Assembly (NCBI GenBank): GCA_004154925.1 | Contig: QJNS01000197.1 | Span: forward strand, 88,611 to 152,610 | Reading direction: 5' to 3' | Source of the DNA: Monosporascus cannonballus | Lineage: Eukaryota; Ascomycota; Sordariomycetes; Xylariales | Length of the DNA: 64,000 bases | Shown: piece after piece, positions 1 to 11,499 of the stretch | Layout: each line of letters begins with the position of its first letter | Numbering within the stretch: position 1 is the first letter of the stretch | Program-made: the position numbers and the translations under genes | Notes under the pieces: generated by a model | What the model was told of the DNA's origin: nothing | Databases searched by the model: none | What the model saw: only the letters and a program-made list of their open reading frames with translations

Positions 1-2590
1 CATAAATGTATATTAAATTAAAAATATTTAAAATTTCCCCATTTAAAGTAATAAAATAATTGTTTTTTTACCGTAACGTTATTAAGGTTTCGGTAATTAG
101 CGTAAATACGTGTTTTATTTTCTGGATGTTTTATAAATAAAATAAACATTATTATCGAAAAATTATTTAAACAGAATTCTGTTTTAGATTATTATCGATA
201 TATTTCGGAACCGTTAAGAGTTCCTAAAAAGATATAACCCTCGCGCGGTTATACGATAACGTTTAACTCGGAAATACTTTGATTTTATGGTGGAAAAATT
301 AATATAATAATAATAAAACTTAACGGTATAAAAACGAATATATTTGTTAACTTGTAATATTCGCATGAGAAATTTTTTTAAAAAAAATCCCGGTTATTAT
401 TATTAGTAATTTACCGTCTAAACACTTCTAGGTATTTTTTTTCTTTGTATAATGTAATTAAAACGTTTCTGTTTTTTAATTGTAAAAAGTTCGTAATTTA
501 AGTAAAATAATATCCCGATTAATATTATTGTTTTAATTACAACTATTGTGTAAAATTGTAATAAATGTTAATAATGCCGTTTTATTTATAATTAACTGTT
601 GCAGAAATAATACGATAATTGCTAATAATGTATTTATAAAAGTAATAAATTTAATCGATAGCATAAAATTTATTAACATGTTTTTTTAGTAATAAAACGT
701 CAACAATTTAATTAAACGAAATAATTATATTAGTATAAGTATAAGGTTAAAACAGGAAAAAGAATTTTAAAATAATACAGATTTATAAAAATCTAAAATT
801 TTAAAAATTATAATATTATTTTATTATTAATACGTATCCTTTGGGCAGTTTAATTCATTAATGAATTATATTTTTAAAGATAAAATAAATCGAAAATACG
901 GTCGATATTGTTTAAAGGTTGTTAGAAAACGGTAAAACTATTGGTAATTTAATATAAACCGCGCTAGTAACATAATATTATTAAGAAGTTATAACAAAAA
1001 AACAACGAATTTTATTAAGTTTTATTAAATACATATTTAAATTTAATTCCTTCTCAATGTAACAATTTAATAAGCGGTTTTAATCACAATTTATTTTAAA
1101 AGTTAATTTTCTCTTATACTATATTAATGTTTTTCGACGGTAATATAAATATTACGTATATTATATTAAAATATAGACGTTTATTAAAATAGTTTTAAAA
1201 AATGAAGGTTTTTGTAATATATTTAAAATTTTACTTTATGCCGGAGTTATTGTTTTTTTCGGTTACGAACTTATGAAGCCCGATAACTTTAACCGTTATT
1301 ATGTTCAGTTATGTAAATTCGGGCCCGAGAAACGCCGAAACGTTAGGTAAATATTACGATATTATTTTATTAATGATGTAGCCATTACTTATATATTTAT
1401 AAAAAATCCGGTGCGTTGTATTCTTAAGTAGAGTTTTAAATAATTAAATATAGTTTCAATTTTTATAGCCGGAATATAATATTTACGAAACGAAAAGTGC
1501 TTAAAACCTTTTTTTATTTTTATTGTTATATAATCACGAATAAAATTAATAATAACTTATTTTAATTCGTTAAATATGTAAAATTATTTACAAAATTTAT
1601 AAACGTTGTTAAATTTTTTAAAACTTTTTAAAAAATTTATAAACAAAAACTAATATAATAATAATAATATTAATATAATTTAAAAAATTATGTTTTATAT
1701 TACATTATATTTCTAGCTACAATATGGAATTTAGAAGCCTGATTAATATATTAATAAATCCTTTTTCTCTCGATATATATATATATTATTTTAAAGCCGT
1801 TTAATTTTATATATAATATGATTTATCATTAATAAATATTTTCCGAGTAATAGTGAATTTGAAACACATTAATATATTTTAATTAATGTGTTTTTACACG
1901 TATTTTTAAATTTTTAATAATACTTTTTAAAAATAAACTGTTTTAAAAGATGAAGTGATAATTTTTCGTTATTTTTCAAAAGTATATGGAAAATTCGTTA
2001 AAAAATTACCAATAATAAATTAAAAGGTGATTTTAAATAAAATATTATTAAATAATATTTTTTATATTTTAACAATTAAACGCTTTTCCTAATACAACTT
2101 TTCGAAAACGAATTATTTCGTTTATCATAATAAATATTTTGCAAGAATTAAATATTTATAAAACTCGTTTCGGTTACTTATAGCCTAATCACTAATAATT
2201 AAATAGTTGTAAAATTATCGGTTTGTATATAATAATTATTTAATTTATTATATTAATTATGTTATGTTGGTAAATTGTTTTTGAAAATAGAGGTTTTTAT
2301 TTTAAACGTTAATAAACGATTTTGAAAACCGAAAAAATATCCTGAAGTATTTTTATTTAAAAAATATTTATATTATTCGAAAAAAAGCTTTAATAGTATA
2401 AAATCGTAAATAACCCCTGGTATAACGGTAACTAATTAAAAAAGTTCGAAAAAAATATTAAAGTCCGTAAATCTAAAAAATAATATTACGTTATTATTTT
2501 ATTCGTATTTACAGACGAGCGTATTAATATTTGTATTTTTTTTAAGAATCGGGAAATTTAAAAATGTTGTAGCAAAAAAACGACCTAATA
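1..2590. other. AT-rich stretch without a recognisable gene
   Basis: This stretch is strongly AT-rich and full of stop codons in all frames. CpG is still frequent (many TCG and ACG), while CpA and TpG are scarce, the same texture as the mutated retroelements to the right. It is therefore probably RIP-altered repeat DNA, but I could not align it to any of the elements named below. No tRNA or rRNA was seen. Confidence 0.6.
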
Positions 2591-2842
2591 ACGGCGGACC
2601 TAAAGCGCAATATAATAATAGTTATAGCGAAATTATATCGATTGCTATAAGGTTTTTTTTAGGTGCAATCAACTATCACGGCGTTATACATCTCTTAGGT
2701 TCTGGGAAATATTCCGTCATTGTACGAAAAAGAAAAAATTTTTTATCTAGTAAACGCGTAACGCTTGCGTATATATAGCGAAACGGCGACTTAAAAGGGC
2801 CGCTTTGCTAGTGCCGTAACACTCAAACTACCAGAGACTATA

Positions 2843-3174
2843 TGTTACGACCCGACAAGGTGCGGCCTCAGGAAACGGTCGCAACAGGGATCTACGGGGC
2901 TAAGTGGGTCAAGTCACGTGGTCGCTCGACATGATCGGTCGTAGAGCCCAGAGAGCCAGGCTCAACAGGAGCAACAAATTACAGTATATAGATACACTCA
3001 TTTCCATAGTTTAGATAACACCAGCCTGCAATAACACTTCGTTAACCAAGACGCCCTTGGTATTACGAGACGTGACCAGTTACTGTATCTATTTCTCAGA
3101 ATCCCACGATACTCCTGCTAACATAAACCCGTACGACTTAGGTTTAATAGTTGGTTAAAACCTTAGCCGTCACA
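2843..3174 (+). repeat. Solo LTR of the local Ty3/gypsy group, well preserved
   Basis: The sequence begins TGTTACGACCCGACAAGG and ends AGCCGTCACA. It is flanked on both sides by CTATA (2838-2842 and 3175-3179), a 5-base target-site duplication. Its 3' half, from 'TTGGTATTACGAGACG' to 'GGTTTAATAGTTGG', matches the 3' halves of the LTRs at 26365-26768 and 32756-33157. No internal retroelement sequence lies on either side, so it is a solo LTR left by LTR-LTR recombination. GC content is clearly higher and CpA sites remain, so it largely escaped RIP, unlike the full-length copies. Confidence 0.85.
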
Positions 3175-3275
3175 CTATACCTCTTAGAGGATCATCAATA
3201 GATTGGGATTTGCTCTGACAAATAATTTTTTTTAAAAAATTAAAGAGGATATGCAGAACGAAGCCATTTTTCTGT

Positions 3276-3401
3276 AACTTGAACTTAGACCTCGCTAGCT
3301 CGTTACGGGGATACGGCATTTAATTGGTTAAAAAGAGTACATTGGTACGTTAGAAAAAAAAATAAAGAACTAGCTAGGGAGGCCTAAGCTAGCTGAGGTA
3401 A
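3276..3401 (-). repeat. Small inverted-repeat element (MITE-like), copy 1
   Basis: On the minus strand one end reads TTACCTCAGCTAGCTTAGG and the other end carries an inverted GCGAGG..CTAAGT arm. A related copy in the opposite orientation lies at 40406-40542; both share the terminal 'AGCTAGCTTAGGCCTCCCT' block and an inner 'TTACGGGGAT..TTGATTGGTTA'-like block. The size (about 130 bases), the imperfect inverted ends and two unrelated flanks suggest a non-autonomous DNA transposon. The family is not identified. Confidence 0.5.
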
Positions 3402-3423
3402 AATGCACATAACCTAATATATA

Positions 3424-3550
3424 CAACTCATAGGGGTATTTTTTAGTTATCTCCACCGCTCCACACGATTCCCTGAGCAGCTAGTAAGTATACTCCCATA
3501 TAATTTGTATGCAAAAATACCTCTATTAATTTCTTTGCTATTTCCTACCA
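3424..3550 (+). repeat. Short dispersed repeat, copy 1 of 3
   Basis: The block 'CAACTCATAGGGGTATTTTT' followed by 'CTCCACCGC', 'CTAGTAAGTATACTCCCATA' and 'TTTGTATGCAAAAATACCT' is found again on the minus strand at about 34667-34771 and, more diverged, on the plus strand at about 38915-39025. No coding sense is visible. The other two copies border the CSN5/GluRS gene island. Confidence 0.55.
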
Positions 3551-3559
3551 CTTTTAAAG

Positions 3560-4300
3560 CACCGCTTTGTTTTATCCTATTAGGCTAAAATTAACGAAAT
3601 TAGAAAATCTTTAAGGACGGCGTATTAGACGTCGAATATCGTTATATACAGTTATTTTTCTGTTAATTATTGCAAATTATATTTCTCTTTTAAATAAAAC
3701 TTTATTTAAACTTATACGTTCTCGGTAAGGTGTAAATCAGGGCTATTAAGAAGCTATTTAAAGGTATATATTTCAAAGGCGTTAAAATTTTCGAAAGTAC
3801 GTTTTATTTAATAAACCGGGTTACCATTATGCTGAAATATGGGCGTATTAGAGAAATAATTTATAAATTTCTTAATTATAGAGAGTATTATCATATCGTA
3901 TTTTTTGCAGTATTATATTCCTGGCTTTTAGGCTATATATAATAGAGCTCTTTATGTCTTTTTCGAAAGCATCTTTAAAACATTTACCTATGAAAATTCT
4001 ATATGCGAAAGTATTTGAAAAAATCCGGGTTTTCGACGTTATAGACCGTTAGTCATTGGCGGTAGCAGGGCTAGATAGTTGCGTAACATTTATTAAACTA
4101 TATTGGATTTCGTTTCAATAAGTTCTTTTGCGTAAGCCAGATTTGGAGCCATTTTTTACATAATTCGGCCCTATATGCCTTATCGTTAGCGTTTAAGGGG
4201 AGCTTTTTGCGGTCTTTAATCTTACGATAAAAACCCAGCTTTAAAAAGATACGATAAATAATATCCTCCCCGTATTATTTAAGACCAGAAACGAGATACC
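3560..4300 (-). pseudogene. Tc1/mariner-type transposase remnant
   Basis: Read on the minus strand, a broken frame first shows a helix-turn-helix-like part (around 4180-4265: IYRIFLKLGFY..RKKLPLNAND..AYRAELCKKWLQ). Further on it shows a block like the DNAP-H region of Tc1 transposases (3815-3840, reading FQHNGNPV) and a block like SPDLNPIE-V-W (3711-3754, reading SPDLHLTENV). Order and spacing fit the DDE domain of Tc1/mariner transposases, which cut and paste DNA at TA sites. Many stops of the TAA/TAG kind interrupt it, so it is inactive. Terminal inverted repeats were not found with confidence. The frame may extend up to about 4870, but that part was not recognised. Confidence 0.6.
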
Positions 4301-5508
4301 GAAAGTTACCCCAAAGTATTTAACAATAAGGCCAATATTTTTTAAATATATATATATATATATAAATTTCTGAGTTGTTATCGATAATAGGTGCTTTTAT
4401 TCTTTTTTCGAACCTTTGCAAATCGGTATTAACAGTATATTTAACGCGTATTGAATTTGCTAGAAGGTTTTTTCGTTATCTCGGCGAACTTCAAATACGT
4501 TAGATTTAGGAAGTGCTTTTTTAATATCTGAATCTTATGTTTTTCGTTTTTCGTAAGGTCCTTTAAAGGGTTAGGTCCTTATAAAGCTTTCGAGCTATGT
4601 TTAATATTAAGATCGCGTTCTTTAAAAGGCTTTCGAGAAAAACGACAAAGGGTTCAGAGCTGTTATTAACGTTATTAAAGGCGTTCGGCAGCTTCAATTA
4701 ACGGCGACGTTTTCCAAAGGCGTTATTTCTTGATATATCGAAACTAGGCTTTTAGGTCCATATTGGAAATCACGAAAGTGTCTTGATTCGAAGCAAATAC
4801 AGCTGTTAATCTCGGACCCTACCAAATGAATTATCTTAGCAATATATACGGATTTCTACCAAAACGCGCGATGTAAAAATTTAATAATAAATTTTAAAAA
4901 ACGTATATGATAAAATAAAGGCAATACACATATAAAAGACATTATATTATATATATAAAACTAGGTATATATTACAAAATTGCTTAATTGAATTTGTTTT
5001 AAAATTAAGATATTATCAAAATTAATATATATTTATAAAATTTATTAAAATATTAACTTCGTATAAATTCAAAAACTAATTAATATTTTTCCATTACTTA
5101 AATATTGCATTTAGAAATTAGAGAGTCTTTCGTATAAAATATATGCTATAAATTATATATACGTAAAACTGAAAAAATGTGACATATTATAACCATATAC
5201 TTTTTAAAGAAGTCATAAATATACTGAATATAATAAAAATTATCGAAAACTGATTTTACAATTTTGTTAAAAAATATATTAAATTATTATTAAATTTTTG
5301 TTATGTATTAGCATATTAATATTAGGTTATTATTTTTTTCTTAAATCATAATATTTAAAATTTTTATATGTTAAGTAAATAAAAATCAAATATTTAGCTA
5401 ATTATATATTTATATTTACGGAAATATGGCTGAATTAATTTGTTAAACCTCGTTTTATTTATATATATTTATTTATTATTTTATCAATTATATTATTACG
5501 TTGTAGTA
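4300..5508. other. AT-rich stretch, no gene seen
   Basis: The left part (to about 4870) may be the N-terminal half of the Tc1/mariner remnant. From 4880 to 5500 the sequence is AT-rich but poor in CpG, with CA and TG present, so it differs in texture from the RIP-type retroelements. A (TA)n run lies near 4345-4363. Confidence 0.5.
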
Positions 5509-5763
5509 TATAACGAATTATTAAACCCTAATTATACGGATTTATATTAATAGGAATATCGTAAAATTTTATAATAATACAATAACTTAATAATATTTTT
5601 TAATATTAAAGGTATAAAAGGTATATTGCAAACGATTAATATTAATAAGTTATTTGTTATAAGATAAAATTATTTAAATTATGGAAATAATAAACGTATA
5701 TATTTTTGTTGTAATTTAAAATATTTACGCGGCTTAAACCCTTAAGCCCGTTAGGTCATAATA
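5509..5763 (-). repeat. 3' LTR of element G
   Basis: The 3'-half features shared by the local LTRs are present in reverse: AACGAATTATTAAACCC, then a GGTTTATATTAATAGGAATATCG-like block. The other end carries CTTAAGCCCGTTAGGTCATAATA, which resembles the C/D LTR type but is shorter (255 bases), probably by internal deletion. The matching 5' LTR is not in the window because element D truncates G at 18116. Confidence 0.75.
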
Positions 5764-5812
5764 CGATTTCCCCCTTCCTAGGATTTTTGTCCTTAAAGAT
5801 CAAAGTAGTTAT

Positions 5813-6400
5813 TTGTTGGTTCTAATCCGTAACCTTTTTTTTATATATTTATTATATCGGGTTACCTTAAAAAGTTTCGTTTTCGTAAAGGTATTAACGT
5901 TTTTATTCTTTCAGAACGTATTAAACGTTTTAGTTTTAAAATGTTTTTTTATTTTCGGTATAAAAAGGAAAATACAAATTATAAAATTGTTCGGAGTTCT
6001 TTAAAATATACGCGTTATATCTATTATAACGGTCCTTATAATATTTTTAGTTCTTTAAAAATTAAATATTAAAAACTGTTGAATAAAAAGGATCGTTTAA
6101 AACATAAAAAAAGCAGATTTGCAAAACGCTGCGAACAGCTGTTAATAAGTTGAATTATTTGCAAAAACAAAGGCGGCTATTTCGTCGTCGTAATATCGAG
6201 ATATTTCGTCAAGGTATTAAAAATACGGAAGTTATGGAGGAATTCGAACGTTTAAAAAAGGAGTAATAATAATTAGAGGCTGCCGTTATAGCTATTACGT
6301 TAACGCAGGCCGCGGCCGACTGGCCCGATATCTCGGTTATTAATTGGTTAGCTATTAATTAGAACGCGCCCGTCATTATTAGTAAAAATTTTTTAATAGG
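5813..6400 (+). pseudogene. Antisense six-cysteine frame of element G (all Cys changed to Tyr)
   Basis: This frame lies opposite to gag-pol, between the polypurine tract and the chromodomain end of pol. From 5941 the plus-strand frame shows tyrosines spaced Y-x2-Y-x6-Y-x8-Y-x2-Y-x6-Y (5950-6039). The same spacing is filled partly by cysteines in element E and closely matches those in H and B, so TGT/TGC codons have become TAT/TAC. Further along, at about 6100-6260, a charged coiled-coil-like stretch reads QKQRRLFRRRNIEIFRQGI and EEFERLKKE. Such spacing resembles the Zn(II)2Cys6 cluster; the function is unknown. Confidence 0.55.
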
Positions 6401-8717
6401 CGTTAAGCGTTAATAAGATTCTTAACGGGTTCCCAGGTATTTTCGGAATCCGGGTGGCTTTTCTACTTAATTAGGTACTGGGTAAATCTGTTTTATTTCC
6501 GTATGTCGAAAACTTTTTCCACCTTATATATTTATTCGTCTTTTATTTCCGTATCGTCTTGTACCGTATATACTTTAATTATAATTTTTATTAATTGGAA
6601 TAAAAAAACGTAAAAAATTATGTAAAATTTAATTTTTGATAAAACATATAATTAATAATTATTTTTTAAGATTTTTTGGCAATTTTATATGGACCGATAT
6701 ATTTAAAATCGAGTTTTTTGCTAAATTATTTTATTTAAATATTTTTGGTAATAAGAAAAATTATTTGCCTTTTTTCGAAAATTAATTCTTTTAATTTTTT
6801 ATTATAATATTTGTTTATTTAATTCCGTACCAATTCCAGTTCTATTTTAAATTTTTAGTATAATTATTATAGTTATTTTAACGTAAGAATTATTTTGGTA
6901 TTAATTGGACTATCGTTACGTATTTCTTTGTAAATTTTCGGAATAAACCCAGAATTTATATTCCTAAATAGTATTTTAATATTTTTGTAATAATTAATAT
7001 TATAAATTAGTAATGCGATTAATAATTTCGTAATGCAGTTTTTTTTGTTCGTAATTAATATAATATTGTAAGTAGGTTTTTAAAGTTTATTTTATTTTAT
7101 TTATTTATTAATTTAATATTTAAAAGCGTTAGATAATTTGTAATTTAGGCCGATTTGGATTATTAAGCCTTGTTAAAATTTAAATACGAAGATCGATTTT
7201 TTATTTAAAATAATTTTTATTATTAATCGGTATATATTAAAAATGTATTTAAAGAAAATCTATGCCAGTTATTCGGCATTTATGTCCTCGTAATATAGTA
7301 AGAAATAGGAAAGTTTCGTGAATCGGTTAACGATTACGAAAATATTATCGTAATATATTTTTGTAATTAGATTTTTTGACATAGAAATTTTAATAATAAA
7401 GTCGAATATAACTAAGTATTATAATCGCTTTGCGATTAATAATGGCTGTAATTTTCCGTATAGCTTATGTCTTTAAGCTTTCGTTCTGGCGTAAATATCG
7501 TATTACTATATGATTTTTTATACCGTTATTTTTATTTTAAAAAAGGAATATATACGTTAAAGCCGTTTTAAAATTTCGTAAACCCTTAAATATCCGTAAA
7601 ACTAATATTCGTATATATTTCGTATTAAATTTTTCGGGTATTTTTCTAAAATTTATATTTTATCCGTTCTTTAGTTTTTTAAAAGACCGTCGTTATACTG
7701 TTAGATCCTCGAGTATATATTAAAAAGTATTGCCCGAATTATCGTAATTTGTTAAGGGCGTAAATATCCTTTTATAATAAGATCGAAAATTATATGGTTG
7801 ATTTTAACCAATTTCTTTTTAAGGTTTGGTCGTTTATTTAAGGTATTTGCTTTATTATTCTCTAAGCTTTTCTTATAGATAATAACGAAATCGAAGTTCG
7901 CCAATTTTTCCGCGTAACGAAGTTATCGTCCAGTAAGCTCCCTGGTCGTAATAAATCGGGTAAAATTTTGATCATCCGTATAAACCTTGACCCGGTACAA
8001 ATATTCCGTTAAAAAGTATCTAAATTTTCGAAATATTATAATAATGGCCATAAATTCCTTATTTGGAATGCTGTAATTAAATTCGGCTTTTTTTAAAATA
8101 TTTAAAAAAATATAATAAGGTACAGTTTTCCTTAATTATTTCGTTATCCGATTATTACGTTTAACGCGTAATCCGAAATATCAGTTTTTAACTTAACGAG
8201 GCGGTTTGGATCATATATAATTAATATTAGTTTGTTAGTAATTGTATTTTTGATATCTTAAAATGCTTTTTCCATTTCGGACGTTTATTTAAAAAAAATT
8301 TTCGTAAAATTCGTTAAACGTATAGTTATTTTATTAAAGTTTTGAATAAATTTCCTGTAATAATTGGCGAATTTAAGGAATGTTTATATTTTTTTTAAAA
8401 TATCGCTAACGTTTATTATTTTATAATTACAGCGATTTTCTTAAGGTTTATTTTAATATATTTTAGTATAATAATATGATCCAGATATTTTATTGTTTGT
8501 ACGTAAAACTAACTTTTTTCTGGCTTAATAAGTAACTTTGTATTTTATACAGCTTAAAAAATTTTATGAACGTATTTTGTATATGTTTTTCCTATTTCGG
8601 AAAAAATAAAAATGTTATCGAAGTACCAAACGACGAAAATATCGAGATATTTTCGTAATATATAATTTATTATTCGTTAGAAAGTTATTAATATGTTCGT
8701 AAATCCTATTGGCGTAA

Positions 8718-9141
8718 TGTTACGGATCCCCGAGTAGACCCGTTCTGGAGGCCCCAGGGCTGCAGAAAGGGGAAAGCTCCACACTTTAAGTTACGTAATT
8801 TAAAATAATTTAGCTAATTTATTAGATTATACAGATTACTGTAATTTAAATAATTTAACAGATCCAAAAAATTAATATCATATTAACAAAATAAAAAAAA
8901 GTATAAAGGCTTTAAGTTCCTTATGTAAATAATTACCTATTTAATTTTTCGCTTTTTAGCTATTAATTTAAGCTTTCAATTTGGAAGTAATTATACTGTT
9001 TTTTGATTAAGGAAAAAGTTTTTAAACCTTTTTAACGAATAAAACCATTAAGTTATTCCTCGCCGTATTATTACTTGCAAATTAAGACCTATTTTAAATA
9101 TTACTTATATCTCCAAATAAATATATAATAGGTTCGTTATA
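8718..9141 (+). repeat. 5' LTR of element H
   Basis: It starts TGTTACGGATCCCCGAGTAG and ends GGTTCGTTATA. It aligns without net length change to the right LTR at 15568-15991. Differences are nearly all transitions: this copy mostly shows T where the right copy has C, and the right copy mostly shows A where this one has G. Confidence 0.9.
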
Positions 9142-9720
9142 TTTTGATAATTCCTTAATTAATAACCGACGAATAATTTACCGCCTAATTGGAATATAAG
9201 TTTTTCTGAACTTAATGTAAACGATAGCACAGGATAACGTTTAAAAAACAAATAACATACCCGATTCCCGTTATTAATTAATAAAGGATTAATAATAAGA
9301 TTAAACGATTTATTACTTATTAAAAAAGTTCTCCAGCTAATAAATAATATAGTATTTTTTATTATTAGATTTTAAGGTGGCCTTTTTTCTTTTTAACCCC
9401 AGTAGCAGCTTTTACCCGTAAAGAAAATAATTAAGGTATAAGGAAATAAAATAAGTAAAGAAAAAAAAATATCCGGCTAGAAAACGAAAAGAAAAAGTAC
9501 TAGAATACTTAACTAAAAAAAAAAACTTATTATGGAAAAACGATTAGACTTTCTGGCCCAAAAGGTCAAAAGCCTAAAGAAGGAAAATATTCGGTTCGCC
9601 AAAAAAAGAAAACCGGCTTTTCCATAATTTAACTCTTTAAGGGGACGAAACTAAGGGGCTGGTTACCGACTACCTTTGTTGGACATAAGATAAGCACCAG
9701 AAAGAATTTCGATTTTATTA

Positions 9721-10560
9721 TTGTTTAGCGTAAACCGGATACAGAAAAAAATTATTTCACTCCTTGGTTATTACGGAATGCCAGACGTCAAGGGTTACAA
9801 GCCAACTCCCCCTAAGCCTTACGATAAATTAAAGGACCTTAATAGATTTTTGGTCCAGGCCAGATTTTACCTTAAATTTTACGAAAATTCTTTGACGGAA
9901 AACTATCAGAAAGTGATGGCCATTTTCTAGTTACTAACCGGACGAATCCAGAAATAGTTCGAGCCCATTTTAACGGATTACTTTAAAAGGTATCCAAAGA
10001 AATCCTTAAATTTTACCAATTATATTTTCGGTAAATACGGTTACTTCGAGGAAAAAGTACGGACCTTATTCGGAAATCCTGATAAAAAATAATATGTAAT
10101 TAAATAATTTTATCTTTTTTGTCAAATTAAGTTAACGTTTAAATATACGACCGAATTTAACCGCTTAGCAGCTATTTTAAACCTGCCCGAAAATACGTTA
10201 TTTTATTTTTATTACGACGGCCTAAAACCTCAAGTTAAGGACGAAATATATATGGAACCTAAAATGGAATCCTTTGCAAAATATATCGACAAAATTATTA
10301 TTGCCGACCGTTATATCTTTAATCGGTACCTCGAAAAGAAAGGAACCGGCAGACAAAATAATAATAAGGGCTTTAATAGCCAAATTAAAAAAGACAAAGG
10401 CAAGTCTTAGAAGGAAGTGAGTTCCGTTTCGAAAAAGCCCAAGAAAAACAAGTTTAAAGTAAAATATTTTAACTGTGACAAAAAAAGATATTTTAAAAGC
10501 GAATGCCGCTTTCCCGCCAAAAGGAACTCCAAAAAAGAAAAAATTCCTTAACCCCCCAAA
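9721..10560 (+). pseudogene. gag remnant of element H with mutated zinc knuckle
   Basis: After the leader, the frame from about 9720 shows a capsid-like region (PKPYDKLKDLNRFLVQARFY, then FYENSLTENYQKVMAIF). It then runs through stops with readable segments (FEPILTDYFKRYPKKSLNFT). At 10465-10506 a nucleocapsid zinc-knuckle spacing C-x2-C-x4-H-x4-C is kept, but it reads Y-x2-C-x4-Y-x4-C: the first Cys and the His have become Tyr. Gag forms the virus-like particle of the retrotransposon; this copy cannot. Confidence 0.75.
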
Positions 10561-11499
10561 AAAAATTAGGATAATTGAACAAAAAACAGATAATGAAATA
10601 AAAAAGGAGGAAAAAAAATCAGCTTGATTTCCTCCCAGCCAGAATTTATTATTACCATAACTACTTAAATTCAAAACGATATCCTAAAGTACGAAAATTA
10701 TCCTATTTGCCAGGATTTTAAAATTAAAACTTGCAAATATTATCCAGAATAAACGGTTTCCAAAATAGCTATAAAATTAGGATATCTTTGCCATTTTAAT
10801 ATGTAAAGATATAAAATGTATAATGTAAATAATTAATTTCGACTAAATATCAATAATTACGGAAAATTATTCCCGGAACTTTATAAGCTCCCAAAATATA
10901 CCATTTACTAAAAAATATTATCGGTAAACCTTTACGACTTATTATATTTTACCGCTTATTATTAGGACGATTATTTCGTTTATTTTATAACTAAAGAAAA
11001 TAATAACTTTTGGCCTAAATAAAACGAAAAAATATTTACCGAACTAAACGACGAATGTAAATGCACAAAAACCTCTTAATGGTTAAAATACCTTAGGTTT
11101 TGTTATTTACATCCCAATTCAAAACGGAATTGGAAGGCCATATCGCAAGGATATTTATGTTACGCCTTAACGTTTTGCATTTAACATAAGCTCTTAAATA
11201 TAGGAATACCTCTTTCGGAAGTATACCTTTCCGACCTTATGACTTAAAAGATACAAAACCAAAGGATGAACCAAAAGAAAATAATTACTTTCGGATATTA
11301 GTTAAGCAGAAAGAAATGGTATAAATACATGGACGATTATTATACTAAGCACGCAGCCAAAAAGGCTCGAAAATAAAAACGCTTTTTCGCAAGCAAACCG
11401 CATTAATTAAAAAACGACAAAGGCCTTCGAAAGTAAGGTATCAAAAAGCCCCAACATATAAAACCTTATATAAAACAATAAAAGGATTACGCAATTAAA

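Larger units (their letters stand above)
5509..8717 (-). mobile_element. Ty3/gypsy element G, 3' part, RIP-degraded
   Basis: Element G reads on the minus strand. Its 3' LTR (5509-5763) runs from TATAACGAATT to GTCATAATA and is followed directly by a polypurine-tract complement (CGATTTCCCCCTTCC, from 5764). Then come the antisense frame (about 5800-6400) and, on the minus strand, the chromodomain, integrase, RNase H and reverse transcriptase regions. The RT catalytic motif at 8614-8625 reads YFDN instead of Y-x-D-D. The element is interrupted at 8717 by element H and continues at 15992. Stops are dense and mostly TAA/TAG, as expected of RIP. Confidence 0.8.

Noticed and set aside
10222..10674. 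Open frame of 150 codons on the minus strand
   Set aside because: It is opposite the gag/zinc-knuckle region of element H and is Phe/Leu-rich, as expected of the complement of Lys/Glu-rich coding DNA.
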